DNA from: Haliea sp.
GTDB taxonomy: Bacteria; Pseudomonadota; Gammaproteobacteria; Pseudomonadales; Halieaceae
NCBI GenBank assembly: GCA_024642245.1
Contig: JAHEBM010000003.1
Location: 7,244-71,243 of the forward strand
Direction of reading: 5' to 3'
Length of the DNA stretch: 64,000 bases
A program made the translations under genes and the position numbers. The notes under the pieces were generated by a model. That model saw only the letters and a list, made by a program, of their open reading frames with translations. It ran no database searches and was not told where the DNA came from. Positions 41,171 to 50,878 of this stretch are shown here, one piece after another (positions within the stretch are counted from its first letter, which is position 1; every line of letters begins with the position of its first letter).

Positions 41171-42664
41171 TCAGGGCTCGCTGCCGCGGTAGGCCAGGGC
41201 TTCGCCGATGCAGTCATTGCTGATAGAGGTGATGCCCGCGAGATCGGCGATGGTGCGCGCAACCCGCAAGGTGCGGTGCAGTGCCCTCCCGGACAACGAC
41301 AGGCGCAGGGCGGCGGCCTCCAGGAATGCTGTTTCCGCTTTACCCAGCCGGCATATCCCCGCCAGTCGATCAGGTGGAATATGCGCGTTGGCGCAACCCT
41401 GGCGCTGATTCTGCATCTCCCGGCTGGCGCTGACGCGGGCGCGCACCTCGCTCGACGCCTCGGGGTCGCCCGCCGGGCGCAGCAGTTCGCCCGGTGGCAG
41501 GCGCTGCACCTGCACCTGGAGGTCGATGCGATCCAGCAGGGGCCCTGAAATGCGTGCCCTGTAGCGCTGTACCTGTTCGGGCGTACAGCGACAGGCGCGC
41601 TCAGGGTCTCCGAGGAAGCCGCAGGGGCAGGGGTTCATGGCGGCGACCAGCTGGAAACGCGCTGGAAAACGTGTGCGGTGATGGGCGCGCGACAGGGTGA
41701 TTTCACCGGACTCCATGGGTTCCCGGAGTACCTCGAGACTGTGGCGGCTGAATTCCGCCAGCTCATCGAGAAATAGCACGCCGCCGTGGGCGAGGGAGAT
41801 TTCACCCGGGCGGGGTTTACTCCCGCCGCCGGCAAGCGCGGCCGGGCTGGCGCTGTGGTGCGGATTGCGAAACGGGCGCCGGAAGTATTCGCTGGTGCCG
41901 ATGGGGTCAAAAAAATTACGCAGTGCCAGCAAGGTGAGTGCTTCCTGCGGGCACGGGGGTGGCAGTATGCCTGGCAGGCGGCAGGCAAGCAGGGTTTTTC
42001 CTGTGCCCGGTGGTCCGCACAGCAGCAGGTTGTGGTTGCCACTGGCCGCGATCTCCAGCGCCCGACGGGCACCCTGCTGCCCCCTGACATCCTTCAGGTC
42101 AGGGTAGGGCAGCGCGCACTGCACGGGTTCGGCTTTGCAACAGCTTATTGGGCAGCTGCCGTTCAGGTGGGCGCAGAGCGTGAGCAGGTCCGTGGCCGGG
42201 ACGACGCGGCTCCCGGGGGCGAGGGCGGCCAGGGGTGCGCTGTCCGCCGGCACCACCAGGTGTCGGCCGCTTTCGATGGTTGCCGCCGCCGCAGGGATAG
42301 CGCCCGGTACGGCGCGCAGGCCGCCATCCAGCGCCAGCTCCCCCAGGAACTCGTGATCTGCCAGGCGTTCTCGCGGCACCTGGCCGGAGGCGGTGAGGAT
42401 ACCCAGCGCTATGGGCAGGTCAAAGCGCCCGCCTTCCTTGGGCAGGTCGGCCGGCGCCAGGTTGACGGTGATGCGGCGGTCGGGAAAAGAGAAGTGGGAA
42501 TTGAGCAGGGCGCAGCGAACGCGGTCCTTGCTCTCGCGCACCGCAGTCTCGGGCAGGCCGACGATATGAAAGGCCGGCAGGCCATTGGAGAGGTGGGTTT
42601 CCACCCGCACCAGCGGCGCCTCCATGCCGGCCAGCGCCCTGCTGTATACCACTGACAATTCCAT
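41171..42664 (-). CDS. comM: YifB/ComM family Mg-chelatase-like AAA+ ATPase
   Basis: Protein of 497 residues with the ComM layout: an N-terminal Lon-like S5 domain (LPAFHIVGLPETAVRESKDRVR), Walker A LLLCGPPGTGKT, Walker B ALFLDE-type GGVLFLDELAEF, a cysteine-rich NPCPCGFLGDPERACRCT segment and the sensor region DRIDLQVQV, then a C-terminal helical domain. ComM is a hexameric helicase that promotes branch migration in natural transformation; family members occur in many non-competent species too. It is alone on this strand, next to ubiK. Confidence 0.93.
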   Translation of the reverse strand: MELSVVYSRALAGMEAPLVRVETHLSNGLPAFHIVGLPETAVRESKDRVRCALLNSHFSFPDRRITVNLAPADLPKEGGRFDLPIALGILTASGQVPRERLADHEFLGELALDGGLRAVPGAIPAAAATIESGRHLVVPADSAPLAALAPGSRVVPATDLLTLCAHLNGSCPISCCKAEPVQCALPYPDLKDVRGQQGARRALEIAASGNHNLLLCGPPGTGKTLLACRLPGILPPPCPQEALTLLALRNFFDPIGTSEYFRRPFRNPHHSASPAALAGGGSKPRPGEISLAHGGVLFLDELAEFSRHSLEVLREPMESGEITLSRAHHRTRFPARFQLVAAMNPCPCGFLGDPERACRCTPEQVQRYRARISGPLLDRIDLQVQVQRLPPGELLRPAGDPEASSEVRARVSASREMQNQRQGCANAHIPPDRLAGICRLGKAETAFLEAAALRLSLSGRALHRTLRVARTIADLAGITSISNDCIGEALAYRGSEP

Positions 42665-42716
42665 CGCTCATCCTTGAGCTGCATTATGGTGCGTAACGCG
42701 TCTGACGCCGGCCCGG

Positions 42717-42977
42717 TCAGGCTTCCCTGTTCAGTGCCTCCAGTGCGGCCGCCATATCCTCGAGTTCAGCTTCCAGCGCTACCACCTTGGCCCTCGTGCG
42801 CTTGAGTATCTCTGCCTGCACGTCAAATTCCTCGCGGCTGACCACATCCAGCTTTGCAAGCGCGGACTGGGCCAGTGCGCGCGCGCTTTTGTCCACCTCG
42901 CTCTTGATACCGATGGAGCTTACCAGTTCATTGACGTGTTGGAGGACTTCCCAGGGGGGAGGGGGTTTCAGTGACAT
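42717..42977 (-). CDS. ubiK: Ubiquinone biosynthesis accessory factor UbiK
   Basis: Protein of 86 residues of the BMFP/YqiC type. The N-terminal half has amphipathic helices (LQHVNELVSSIGIKSEVDKSARALAQSALAKLDVVSREEFDVQ in part), and the C-terminal half is a coiled coil (LKRTRAKVVALEAELEDMAAALEAL). UbiK binds UbiJ and membranes and supports the Ubi complex making ubiquinone under aerobic conditions. The usual neighbourhood is beside the comM and glnK-amtB genes, as seen here. It diverges from the nitrogen-regulated operon across a 329-base gap. Confidence 0.88.
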   Translation of the reverse strand: MSLKPPPPWEVLQHVNELVSSIGIKSEVDKSARALAQSALAKLDVVSREEFDVQAEILKRTRAKVVALEAELEDMAAALEALNREA

Positions 42978-43065
42978 GTTTGCCGCCGTAAGAGCTGTGA
43001 TGAGTTGGATGCACTATTGAATGCAATGTTAGAGGAAATCCCCGGCGGGGCACAGCGCGCCGGTG

Positions 43066-43082
43066 TGCACCATTTTGGTTCA
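43066..43082 (+). promoter_or_regulatory. Candidate NtrC-binding dyad
   Basis: TGCACCA (43066-43072), TTT, TGGTTCA (43076-43082) match the NtrC consensus TGCACCA-N3-TGGTGCA with one mismatch. Its centre is about 140 bases upstream of the start site expected from the sigma-54 element at 43189, the classical enhancer position. A weaker half-site, TGGTGCG, follows at 43094-43100 with a poor left arm. Confidence 0.75.
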
Positions 43083-43188
43083 ACGCGCAATTCTGGTGCG
43101 AAATACCTGCTCCAGCTTTGTGCCCGGGCTGCAGTTGCCATGCCTTGAAAATAGCTATCTAGCTGTTTTTAAAAGTAAAAAATATGCT

Positions 43189-43204
43189 TGGCACACCCTG
43201 TGCA
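43189..43204 (+). promoter_or_regulatory. Sigma-54 (-24/-12) promoter for the porin-glnK-amtB operon
   Basis: TGGCACACCCTGTGCA has the invariant GG at 43190-43191 and GC at 43202-43203 with the exact 10-base spacing between them and TGGCAC at -24. Predicted start is near 43215, about 90 bases before the porin ATG. With the NtrC dyad upstream this predicts strong expression under nitrogen limitation. The remainder of the 42978-43306 gap holds no gene. Confidence 0.8.
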
Positions 43205-43306
43205 AACTCACGGTACCAGAATTGGTATCGCGTGCAGAAATTGCCCGTAACAGTATGTCGCCGTGCATATTCTGAACTTTCGAGACAAACCATGGAGATT
43301 GGAAAC

Positions 43307-44038
43307 ATGTTGAACAAAAAATTACTTACCGTTGCAGTAACGACCGCACTGATGGCTGGCACAAGCCTGGCGCAGGCCGAAGGGGATGGCTTTGAGATCA
43401 GCGGCAACGTCGCGCTGACCAGCGATTACCGCTTCCGGGGTATCTCCCAGTCCGATGAGTCCCCGGCCATCCAGGGCGGCTTCGATGCCGAGTTCTCTCC
43501 CGGTTTCTACCTCGGGGTGTGGGGCTCCAGCGTCGACTTTGACAGTAATGACGCTGCTGACGGCAGCCTGGAACTGGATTACTACGGCGGCTGGTCCAGC
43601 GCCATCGGCGATACGGATTTCGGCGTCGACGTGGGTTATATCTACTACGACTATCCCGGTGACAACGGAGCCGAGGGTGACTACCAGGAAGTCTACGTTT
43701 CCGGCTCCTGGAAGGACCTTTCCGTGACCGTGAATTACTCCGATGATTACTACCTGGAATCCGACGAGTACTGGCGTTACTCCGCTGAATACAGTTTTTC
43801 ACTGTCGGAAAACCTGAGCGTTGGCCTGCAGGCAGCCTACAACGAGGTTGAGGCGAATGGCGGCTTCTTCGCCACTGACACCGATTCGTATGCCGATTAC
43901 TCGGTCTCCCTCACCTATTCGGTGGCGGGTGTGGATCTGTCGGTTGCCTATGTCGGCACAGATCTTGATGACGACGATGTGTTTGGTTACGACTGGGCTG
44001 ATGACACAGCAGTTTTCACCATTTCCAAGAGCATGTAA
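43307..44038 (+). CDS. TorF family putative porin (TIGR02001-like)
   Basis: Outer-membrane protein of 243 residues. A signal peptide is cleaved near SLAQA, and mature strands start EGDGFEISGNVALTSDYRFRGISQSDESPAIQGG (shown in part), the hallmark of this porin group. It is strongly acidic, with many Asp/Tyr strands, and ends AVFTISKSM. It belongs immediately upstream of glnK-amtB, as in many proteobacteria, and shares their sigma-54 promoter, suggesting passage of a nitrogen compound such as ammonium or amino compounds through the outer membrane. The ATG at 43307 is used; one at 43292 is possible. Confidence 0.9.
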   Translation: MLNKKLLTVAVTTALMAGTSLAQAEGDGFEISGNVALTSDYRFRGISQSDESPAIQGGFDAEFSPGFYLGVWGSSVDFDSNDAADGSLELDYYGGWSSAIGDTDFGVDVGYIYYDYPGDNGAEGDYQEVYVSGSWKDLSVTVNYSDDYYLESDEYWRYSAEYSFSLSENLSVGLQAAYNEVEANGGFFATDTDSYADYSVSLTYSVAGVDLSVAYVGTDLDDDDVFGYDWADDTAVFTISKSM

Positions 44039-44437
<399 letters not shown>

Positions 44438-44467
44438 CCCACGACACTGTTATTAGAGAGTATTCCC

Positions 44468-45715
44468 ATGGAAAACAGCATCTTTGAATTACAGTACGCC
44501 CTGGACACCTTTTATTTCCTGATGACCGGCGCACTGGTTATGTGGATGGCGGCGGGCTTCGCAATGCTCGAATCCGGCCTTGTCCGCGCCAAGAACACCA
44601 CCGAAATCCTGCTCAAGAACATTGCTTTGTACGCAGTGGCCTGCACCATGTACATGGTTTGCGGCTATATGATCATGTACGGCGGAGACTTGTTCCTGTC
44701 CGGCATAGCCGCCAACGGCGTCACCGGAGCAGAAGAGCCCGCTACCTATGCACCCTCGGCAGACTTTTTCTTCCAGGTGGTATTTGTCGCCACGGCCATG
44801 TCCATTGTATCGGGCGCGGTTGCCGAGCGTATGAAGCTCTGGGCCTTCCTGGTCTTTGCAGTGGTCATGACCGGGTTCATCTATCCTATGGAAGGCGCCT
44901 GGACCTGGGGTGGCAACGCCGTCTTTGGCATGTACACGCTGGGCGACCTGGGCTTCTCTGACTTTGCGGGCTCCGGTATCGTCCACATGGCCGGTGCTGC
45001 CGCTGCCCTCGCAGGTGTCCTGCTGCTGGGCGCGCGCAAAGGCAAGTACAGCGCGAGCGGCCAGGTCAACGCGATCCCGGGCGCCAACCTGCCTATGGCT
45101 ACCCTTGGTACCTTTATCCTGTGGATGGGCTGGTTCGGCTTCAACGGCGGCTCAGTGCTGGCTACTGCCAGCGTGGAGAGCGCCAACTCGGTAGCGGTTG
45201 TGTTCATGAACACCAACGCCGCCGCGGCCGGTGGCCTGATTGCCGCCCTGCTTGTCGCCCGCATCATGTTTGGCAAGGCCGACCTCACCATGGCACTGAA
45301 CGGCGCCCTGGCGGGCCTGGTGGCCATCACGGCCGAACCGTCGACACCGACCGCGCTGCAGGCGACCCTGTTCGGCGCCCTGGGCGGTGTGCTGGTGGTA
45401 TTCGCCATCATTACCATCGATAAGATGAAGATCGACGATCCGGTCGGTGCGATCTCGGTGCACGGTGTCTGCGGATTCCTGGGCCTGATGCTGGTACCGA
45501 TCACCAATCCCCTGACCGAGGACGGTGGCGCGTCTTTCAGTGGCCAGTTGATCGGCGCTGCAACGATCTTCTTCTGGGTCTTCGTGACCAGCCTGGTGGT
45601 CTGGGCGATTATCAAGGCTGTCATGGGCATTCGCGTCAGCGAGGAAGAGGAGTACGAGGGTACCGACTTGTCCGAGTGCGGCATGGAAGCCTATCCCGAG
45701 TTTACGACCAAGTAA
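44468..45715 (+). CDS. amtB: Ammonium transporter AmtB
   Basis: Polytopic membrane protein of 415 residues of the Amt/Rh family. Characteristic segments include the first helix FYFLMTGALVMWMAAGFAMLESGLVRAKN, the signature DFAGSGIVHMAGAAAAL with the first pore His, the FNGGS motif, and the second pore His in ISVHGVCGF. It lacks a cleavable signal peptide, as in several marine Amt proteins. AmtB conducts ammonium and is regulated by GlnK binding. A strong terminator at 45756 closes the transcript. Confidence 0.95.
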   Translation: MENSIFELQYALDTFYFLMTGALVMWMAAGFAMLESGLVRAKNTTEILLKNIALYAVACTMYMVCGYMIMYGGDLFLSGIAANGVTGAEEPATYAPSADFFFQVVFVATAMSIVSGAVAERMKLWAFLVFAVVMTGFIYPMEGAWTWGGNAVFGMYTLGDLGFSDFAGSGIVHMAGAAAALAGVLLLGARKGKYSASGQVNAIPGANLPMATLGTFILWMGWFGFNGGSVLATASVESANSVAVVFMNTNAAAAGGLIAALLVARIMFGKADLTMALNGALAGLVAITAEPSTPTALQATLFGALGGVLVVFAIITIDKMKIDDPVGAISVHGVCGFLGLMLVPITNPLTEDGGASFSGQLIGAATIFFWVFVTSLVVWAIIKAVMGIRVSEEEEYEGTDLSECGMEAYPEFTTK

Positions 45716-45755
45716 CGACGCGGTTTTGCGGGCGCATCTAACGATGCGTACTTTT

Positions 45756-45780
45756 GGGGCCCCCTGGGCCCCTTTTTTTT
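45756..45780 (+). terminator. Rho-independent terminator after amtB
   Basis: GC-only 7-bp stem GGGGCCC (45756-45762) / GGGCCCC (45766-45772), loop CCT, then eight T residues. It lies 41 bases after the amtB stop codon and separates it from the second PII gene. Confidence 0.93.
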
Positions 45781-45784
45781 GGCC

Positions 45785-45812
45785 TTGCCATTCCGCGCGG
45801 GCGTTTCATAAT
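45785..45812 (+). promoter_or_regulatory. Candidate sigma-70 promoter for the second PII gene
   Basis: TTGCCA (45785-45790), a 16-base spacer and CATAAT (45807-45812), each one base from consensus, lie between the amtB terminator and the PII start at 45845. This suggests constitutive expression, unlike the sigma-54-driven glnK. Confidence 0.55.
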
Positions 45813-45814
45813 AG

Positions 45815-46183
<369 letters not shown>

Positions 46184-46208
46184 GTTTTACGAGTCCGTCA
46201 ACAGCGAC

Positions 46209-46931
46209 TCATTGTGCCCGGGCGCGTTGCGCTTCCGCTATTTCGGCGATAGCCTCGGGTAATTGCAGCAGGTTGCTTATTTCGCGGCTGGCACGAGGCC
46301 CCTCGGGCCAGTCCCTGCCGCGCGAATTCATCCACACCGTGTGCATTCCTACCTCCCTCGCACCCAGTATGTCGTGCTCGGGATCATCGCCGACATGAAC
46401 CACGCTGCTGGCGGCCACCCCGGTCTGCTGCAGCGCGGCGTGGAACATATCCGGATGGGGCTTGCTGGCCCCGATGTCCTCTGCCAGAAAGGCGAAATCA
46501 AAGTAATCCCCGGCATCTGTCTTGTAGACGTCGGCGTTGCCGTTGGTGAGTGCGCCGAGGGTGTAACTGGCGGCCAGGATTTCCAGTACGGCGAGTGCTT
46601 CCTCGTACAATTGCACCTGCTGGCGCTGCTGCAGGAACGCTGCAAAGGCCTGTTCCGCCCCGGCCTGTGCCTCCTGCCCGGAATAGCCGGCAGCCAGCTG
46701 TAGTTCGTACAGCATCCGGACCCTGATCTGGCTGACATGGTGTAGCAGGTGCGGGTGGCGCCGCCACACGGACTTCTTGAATTCCCAGAGCCCCGCGTGG
46801 TCGTAGGCCTCCACCGTGCCGGGGCGGTGTGCCAGCAACCAGTCCTGTTGCGCCTGTTCGGCCCTGAGCAGGGCCGGCTCCACGTCCCACAGCGTGTTAT
46901 CGAGATCGAATGTGATTACCTTGATGTCCAA
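46209..46931 (-). CDS. yigB: HAD family hydrolase (YigB-like)
   Basis: HAD-superfamily phosphatase of 240 residues. The nucleophile and acid/base Asp are in ITFDLDNTLWD, motif II Thr/Asn in LGALTNGNAD, the conserved Lys in GASKPHPDMF, and the acidic motif IV in VHVGDDPEHDILG. YigB-type enzymes dephosphorylate FMN and other small phosphates. It ends the lptM-lysA-dapF-DUF484-xerC run, the same order as in E. coli, which supports the assignment. Confidence 0.88.
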   Translation of the reverse strand: MDIKVITFDLDNTLWDVEPALLRAEQAQQDWLLAHRPGTVEAYDHAGLWEFKKSVWRRHPHLLHHVSQIRVRMLYELQLAAGYSGQEAQAGAEQAFAAFLQQRQQVQLYEEALAVLEILAASYTLGALTNGNADVYKTDAGDYFDFAFLAEDIGASKPHPDMFHAALQQTGVAASSVVHVGDDPEHDILGAREVGMHTVWMNSRGRDWPEGPRASREISNLLQLPEAIAEIAEAQRARAQ

Positions 46932-46977
46932 CCGTGCCTCACTCGCGTCAGCCGCTGTCCCGGCCGCCCAGCTTTAG

Positions 46978-47955
46978 TCAGTTCTTGTCGCGGCGCCTGG
47001 CCCGGGGGTGGGCCGCGTCATAGACCTTGGCCAGGTGCTGGAAATCCAGGTGGGTATAGATCTGGGTGGTGGAAATATTGGCATGCCCCAGCAATTCCTG
47101 CACCGCGCGCAGGTCACCACTGGATTCCAGCATATGGCTGGCGAAGGAGTGGCGCAGCATATGGGGGTGCACGTCCTGGTGCATCCCGGCCTTGCGCCCC
47201 TGGAGCTTGAGCCGGGCCTGGATGCTGCGCACACTGATGCGCTGGCCCTGGTTGCTGGTGAACAGCGCGGTTGCACCGTCGTCGCTCGAGGCGATACCGG
47301 GGCGGACCTCAAGCCAGTTCTCGATGGCATCCAGCGCGACGGTACCCACCGGTACGGTGCGGGTTTTACTGCCTTTGCCAGTCACGGTGAGGAGGCGGGA
47401 ATGCCGGTCGAGATCACCGATGTCGATACCCGCGAGCTCTGCCAGCCGCAGCCCCGAAGAGTAAAACAGTTCGGCTATCGCGCGATCGCGCCGGGCTATG
47501 AGCGAGTCCTCCTGGAAAGACAGGAATTTATTCACCTGGTCGGCGTCCAGGGTTTTGGGCAGTTTGCGCGGCCTGCGTGGCGCCTGGACGCTGGCGGCGG
47601 GGTTGCGGGGGCGACCCTGTTCCCTGCCCAGGTAGTTGAAAAAGGAGCGCGCGGCCGACAGGCCCCGCTGGATGCTGCTTCCGGCCAGGCCGCGGCGGTG
47701 CAACTGGCTTACCCATTGGCGGATGTCTGACTCCACCAGTTCGCCCGCACCGCTTTTGCCGTGTTCGATGCTGTACTCCAGCAGGGTGCCAAGGTCGCGA
47801 CGGTAGCCGTCCAGTGTGTGGCGGGACAGTTGGCGCACGTCGCGCAGGTACACAAGGAAATTGTCGATGCCGGCGGCAAGCTCACTTGCCGGTCCCGTCG
47901 TGGTCGTCGCACCGCCGACAGATCTCCCCGTCGCGGACCGCGGCGAATCGCTCAC
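46978..47955 (-). CDS. xerC: Tyrosine recombinase XerC
   Basis: Site-specific recombinase of 325 residues, slightly longer than E. coli XerC because of a 20-residue N-terminal extension. It has a SAM-like core-binding domain (NFLVYLRDVRQLSRHTLDGYRRDL) and a catalytic domain with Arg in SGLRLAELAG, HMLRHSFASHML (His-x-x-Arg), LGHANISTTQ (His), and the nucleophilic Tyr in IYTHLD. With XerD it resolves chromosome dimers at dif. Its position between the HAD and DUF484 genes is the classical one. Confidence 0.94.
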   Translation of the reverse strand: MSDSPRSATGRSVGGATTTTGPASELAAGIDNFLVYLRDVRQLSRHTLDGYRRDLGTLLEYSIEHGKSGAGELVESDIRQWVSQLHRRGLAGSSIQRGLSAARSFFNYLGREQGRPRNPAASVQAPRRPRKLPKTLDADQVNKFLSFQEDSLIARRDRAIAELFYSSGLRLAELAGIDIGDLDRHSRLLTVTGKGSKTRTVPVGTVALDAIENWLEVRPGIASSDDGATALFTSNQGQRISVRSIQARLKLQGRKAGMHQDVHPHMLRHSFASHMLESSGDLRAVQELLGHANISTTQIYTHLDFQHLAKVYDAAHPRARRRDKN

Positions 47956-47962
47956 GACCGTA

Positions 47963-48733
47963 TCAGGCCTCCGCCCGTGACAGTCGTGGCAACAGGCGCA
48001 GGATGACGTCGGCTATGTGGGCCAGGAACAAGGTGCCCATGTCGCTGGTGAACCGGTTGGCGTCGGAGCTGCCCACGGCAATCAGGCCCAGCTGCGCGCC
48101 ATCGGTCAGTGGCATGATTGCCGCGGAGCCGCCCTGGTGAAACTGGTGGGTGCCGCTGCCCCTGGAGAACAGGTAGCTGAACTCCTCCTTGCGCAGTGCC
48201 CCGCAAATGGCTTTGCGCCCGCTAAGCAGGGCGCCGATATGGGCTTTCGCGCTATCTGCCGTGTCTACCCGGTAGTCTTTCTCGTCGGTGTTGTCGCCGA
48301 ACAGGATCATGCTCGCGAACTCCACCTCGAAACCTTTTTGCATGGCCTGGTTGAAGGCGTGATACAGATCTGCCACCGAATCGGCTTCCAGCAGCCTGAC
48401 TACCAGCGCCCGGGTCTGTTCAAACAGCTTGTCGTTTTCCCTGGCATTGGTGGTGAGGGTTTTCAGCCGGTGGCGAATATCGACGTTGCGCTCGCGTAAC
48501 ACGCTGACCTGCTTCTCGACGAGAGACACCGCGCTGCCGGACGCGTGGGATACGTGTAAATGGTCCAGCAGGTCGGGATTGCGCTGGAGAAAATCGCCGT
48601 TGTCCTTGAGGAACTCCCGCACGGCCTCGTCGGTAAGTTCCGTGCCGCGGGAATTGTTGGATTGCGCGCCGGTAGCGCGACTGCTTGATACCACGGCTGG
48701 CGCCGCGCCGGCTTTATCTTTGCTGGCTGACAT
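47963..48733 (-). CDS. DUF484 family protein (GAF-like)
   Basis: Protein of 256 residues. A low-complexity N-terminus (Ala/Ser-rich) precedes LTDEAVREFLKDNGDFLQRNPDLLDHLHV, a coiled-coil segment with VSLVEKQVSVLRERN, and a GAF-like domain. The family (YigA in E. coli) always lies between dapF and xerC in many gammaproteobacteria and its function is not settled. It overlaps no gene but is only seven bases from xerC, so translation is probably coupled. Confidence 0.9.
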   Translation of the reverse strand: MSASKDKAGAAPAVVSSSRATGAQSNNSRGTELTDEAVREFLKDNGDFLQRNPDLLDHLHVSHASGSAVSLVEKQVSVLRERNVDIRHRLKTLTTNARENDKLFEQTRALVVRLLEADSVADLYHAFNQAMQKGFEVEFASMILFGDNTDEKDYRVDTADSAKAHIGALLSGRKAICGALRKEEFSYLFSRGSGTHQFHQGGSAAIMPLTDGAQLGLIAVGSSDANRFTSDMGTLFLAHIADVILRLLPRLSRAEA

Positions 48734-48776
48734 GATTTTTGTTTCCCCTGGCCTGCTATGCCGCTTTAGTGCGACG

Positions 48777-49607
48777 TCAGATTCTTATACTGCCTTCGAA
48801 CACCACCTCTGTGGGTCCGGTCATGATCACGGGCTGGCCGCGGCCTGCCCAGGATATTGAAAGCTTACCCCCCGGCAGCTCGACTGTCACTAAATCGCGC
48901 AACCAGCCCCGGGTGATGCCGTATACTACCGCCGCACAGGCGCCGGTGCCGCAGGCCAGCGTTTCCCCGACCCCGCGCTCAAATACCCGCAGCTTGATTT
49001 CCCGCGCCGATACCACTTGCATGAAGCCCACGTTGGCTCGTCGGGGGAAATCCGGGTGGGTTTCTATCATTGGCCCGAGCCGTTGCACCGGGGCCTCGAG
49101 CACGCTGTCGACCCTCAGTACCGCATGCGGGTTGCCCATTGACACGGCGCCTATCTCCAGGCTCGCGCCGTCTACTGACAGCGCATAGCTGTCCGCGCGG
49201 GATGGTGCAGTAAAGGGAATTGCCGCCGGCTCCAGCTCCGGCACGCCCATATTGACCTGCACATCCTGCCGGTTGAGCATTCGCAGCTCGATAATCCCGG
49301 CGGCGGTCTCAACATTTATGACGTCCTTGGTTGTCAGTTTTTTCTCGCGTACGAAACGGGCGAAACAGCGCGCGCCATTGCCGCACTGCTCTACCTCGTT
49401 ACCATCGGCATTATAGATTCGATAGCTGAAGTCCACTTCGGGCCTGCCGGGTGCTTCCACCACCAGCACCTGGTCGCAACCCACGCCGAAGTGCCGGTCG
49501 GCGAGCAGGCGGACGTCCCGGGGGCGCAGTTTGTAACGCTGGCTTATCAGGTCAACGACCACGAAGTCGTTGCCCGCGCCATGCATTTTGGTGAATTTCA
49601 GCAGCAT
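48777..49607 (-). CDS. dapF: Diaminopimelate epimerase
   Basis: Cofactor-independent epimerase of 276 residues. The catalytic thiols are in [13 protein letters not shown] and [13 protein letters not shown], and the N-terminal [12 protein letters not shown] is diagnostic. It interconverts LL- and meso-diaminopimelate in lysine and cell-wall synthesis. It follows lysA by nine bases on the same strand, giving a lysine-synthesis unit with LysA. Confidence 0.96.
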   Translation of the reverse strand: MLLKFTKMHGAGNDFVVVDLISQRYKLRPRDVRLLADRHFGVGCDQVLVVEAPGRPEVDFSYRIYNADGNEVEQCGNGARCFARFVREKKLTTKDVINVETAAGIIELRMLNRQDVQVNMGVPELEPAAIPFTAPSRADSYALSVDGASLEIGAVSMGNPHAVLRVDSVLEAPVQRLGPMIETHPDFPRRANVGFMQVVSAREIKLRVFERGVGETLACGTGACAAVVYGITRGWLRDLVTVELPGGKLSISWAGRGQPVIMTGPTEVVFEGSIRI

Positions 49608-49616
49608 GGTTCTGGC

Positions 49617-50867
49617 CTAGTCAGGCAGGCATTTTTCTGTGCGCATGATATCAGCAATTGATTCGCGCTCGCGTATCAGGTGCACCTGGTCGCCGTCGAC
49701 CATCAGTTCCGGGGCGCGGCCGCGGCTGTTGTAATTCGAGCTCATGCTGAAACCGTAGGCGCCGGCGCCAAACAGGGCCAGAAGATCTCCCTGGGCCAGG
49801 TTCAACTCCCGGTCCTTACCCAGGAAGTCACCGGTTTCGCACACGGGGCCCACCACGTCCCAGCGGGCGGTCTCGCCACCTGTGCGGCGCTCGACCGGCT
49901 GGATGTCCAGCCAGGCCTGGTAAAGCGCCGGGCGGATCATATCGTTCATCGCCGCATCCACCAGGGCGAAGTTGTGCTGCGGTGTTGGCTTGAGGTATTC
50001 CACCCGGGTCACCAGCAGGCCGGCATTGGCGGCGATAGAGCGTCCCGGTTCGAACATCAGCTTGATCTTGCGTGCACCCAGCTCGCGCCGGATCGCGCCG
50101 ATGTACTCGCCGATAGAGGGAGGTGCTTCATCCCGGTAGCGCACCCCGAGGCCGCCGCCGAGGTCCAGGTGGCGCAGCGTGATACCCTTTTCGGCAAGCG
50201 TGTCCACCAACGACAGGAGGCGGCGAAGGGCGTCCAGGAACGGGCTGATGTCGGTGAGTTGTGAGCCGATATGGCAGTCCAGGCCAACCACGTCCACGTG
50301 AGTGAGCGTTGCGGCCCGTTGGTACACCAGCAGCGCTTCGTCCACGGTTACACCAAACTTGTTTTCCCTTAGCCCGGTGGAGATATAGGGGTGGGTTTTC
50401 GCATCCACATCGGGATTGACGCGCACCGACACGGGCGCGACCAGGCCCATATCGCCGGCCACCCTGTCGAGTACTTCCAGTTCCGCCGCCGACTCCAGGT
50501 TGAAGCAATGGATTCCCAGTTCCAGTGCCCTGGCCATTTCCGCGGGCTTTTTCCCCACTCCGGAAAATACGATTTTAGCAGGATCACCGCCGGCGGCGAT
50601 CACGCGCTCGAGCTCGCCAGCGGAGACAATATCAAAGCCGGCACCCAGGCGTGCCAGAACGTTCAGTACCGCCAGGTTGGAGTTGGCCTTCACCGCGTAG
50701 CACACGAGATGCTCACAGCCATCCAGGGCCTGCTGGTATTCGCTGAACGCCGATTCAAGTGCCGCGCGTGAGTAGATATAGCAGGGCGTGCCGTGCGCCT
50801 CGGCGATCTCACTTACTGCAACGCTCTCGGCAAACAGCTTGCCGTCGCGGTAGGGGAAATGTTCCAT
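49617..50867 (-). CDS. lysA: Diaminopimelate decarboxylase
   Basis: PLP enzyme of 416 residues. The N-terminal alanine-racemase-type barrel carries the cofactor lysine in CYAVKANSNLAVL, HLDLGGGLGV contributes to phosphate binding, EPGRSIAANAG is the substrate/cofactor region, and the C-terminal beta domain has CETGDFLGKDRELN. It decarboxylates meso-diaminopimelate to lysine. The small lptM gene lies 11 bases upstream, as in E. coli, so they are probably co-transcribed. Confidence 0.96.
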   Translation of the reverse strand: MEHFPYRDGKLFAESVAVSEIAEAHGTPCYIYSRAALESAFSEYQQALDGCEHLVCYAVKANSNLAVLNVLARLGAGFDIVSAGELERVIAAGGDPAKIVFSGVGKKPAEMARALELGIHCFNLESAAELEVLDRVAGDMGLVAPVSVRVNPDVDAKTHPYISTGLRENKFGVTVDEALLVYQRAATLTHVDVVGLDCHIGSQLTDISPFLDALRRLLSLVDTLAEKGITLRHLDLGGGLGVRYRDEAPPSIGEYIGAIRRELGARKIKLMFEPGRSIAANAGLLVTRVEYLKPTPQHNFALVDAAMNDMIRPALYQAWLDIQPVERRTGGETARWDVVGPVCETGDFLGKDRELNLAQGDLLALFGAGAYGFSMSSNYNSRGRAPELMVDGDQVHLIRERESIADIMRTEKCLPD

Positions 50868-50878
50868 GGGTGATCTCG

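Noticed and set aside
41786..42655. Plus-strand open frame of 289 codons opposite comM
   Set aside because: Shadow of the conserved AAA+ ATPase gene in high-GC DNA.
43084..43100. Second NtrC site
   Set aside because: The right half TGGTGCG is good but the left half matches at only four of seven positions; mentioned only as a weak half-site.
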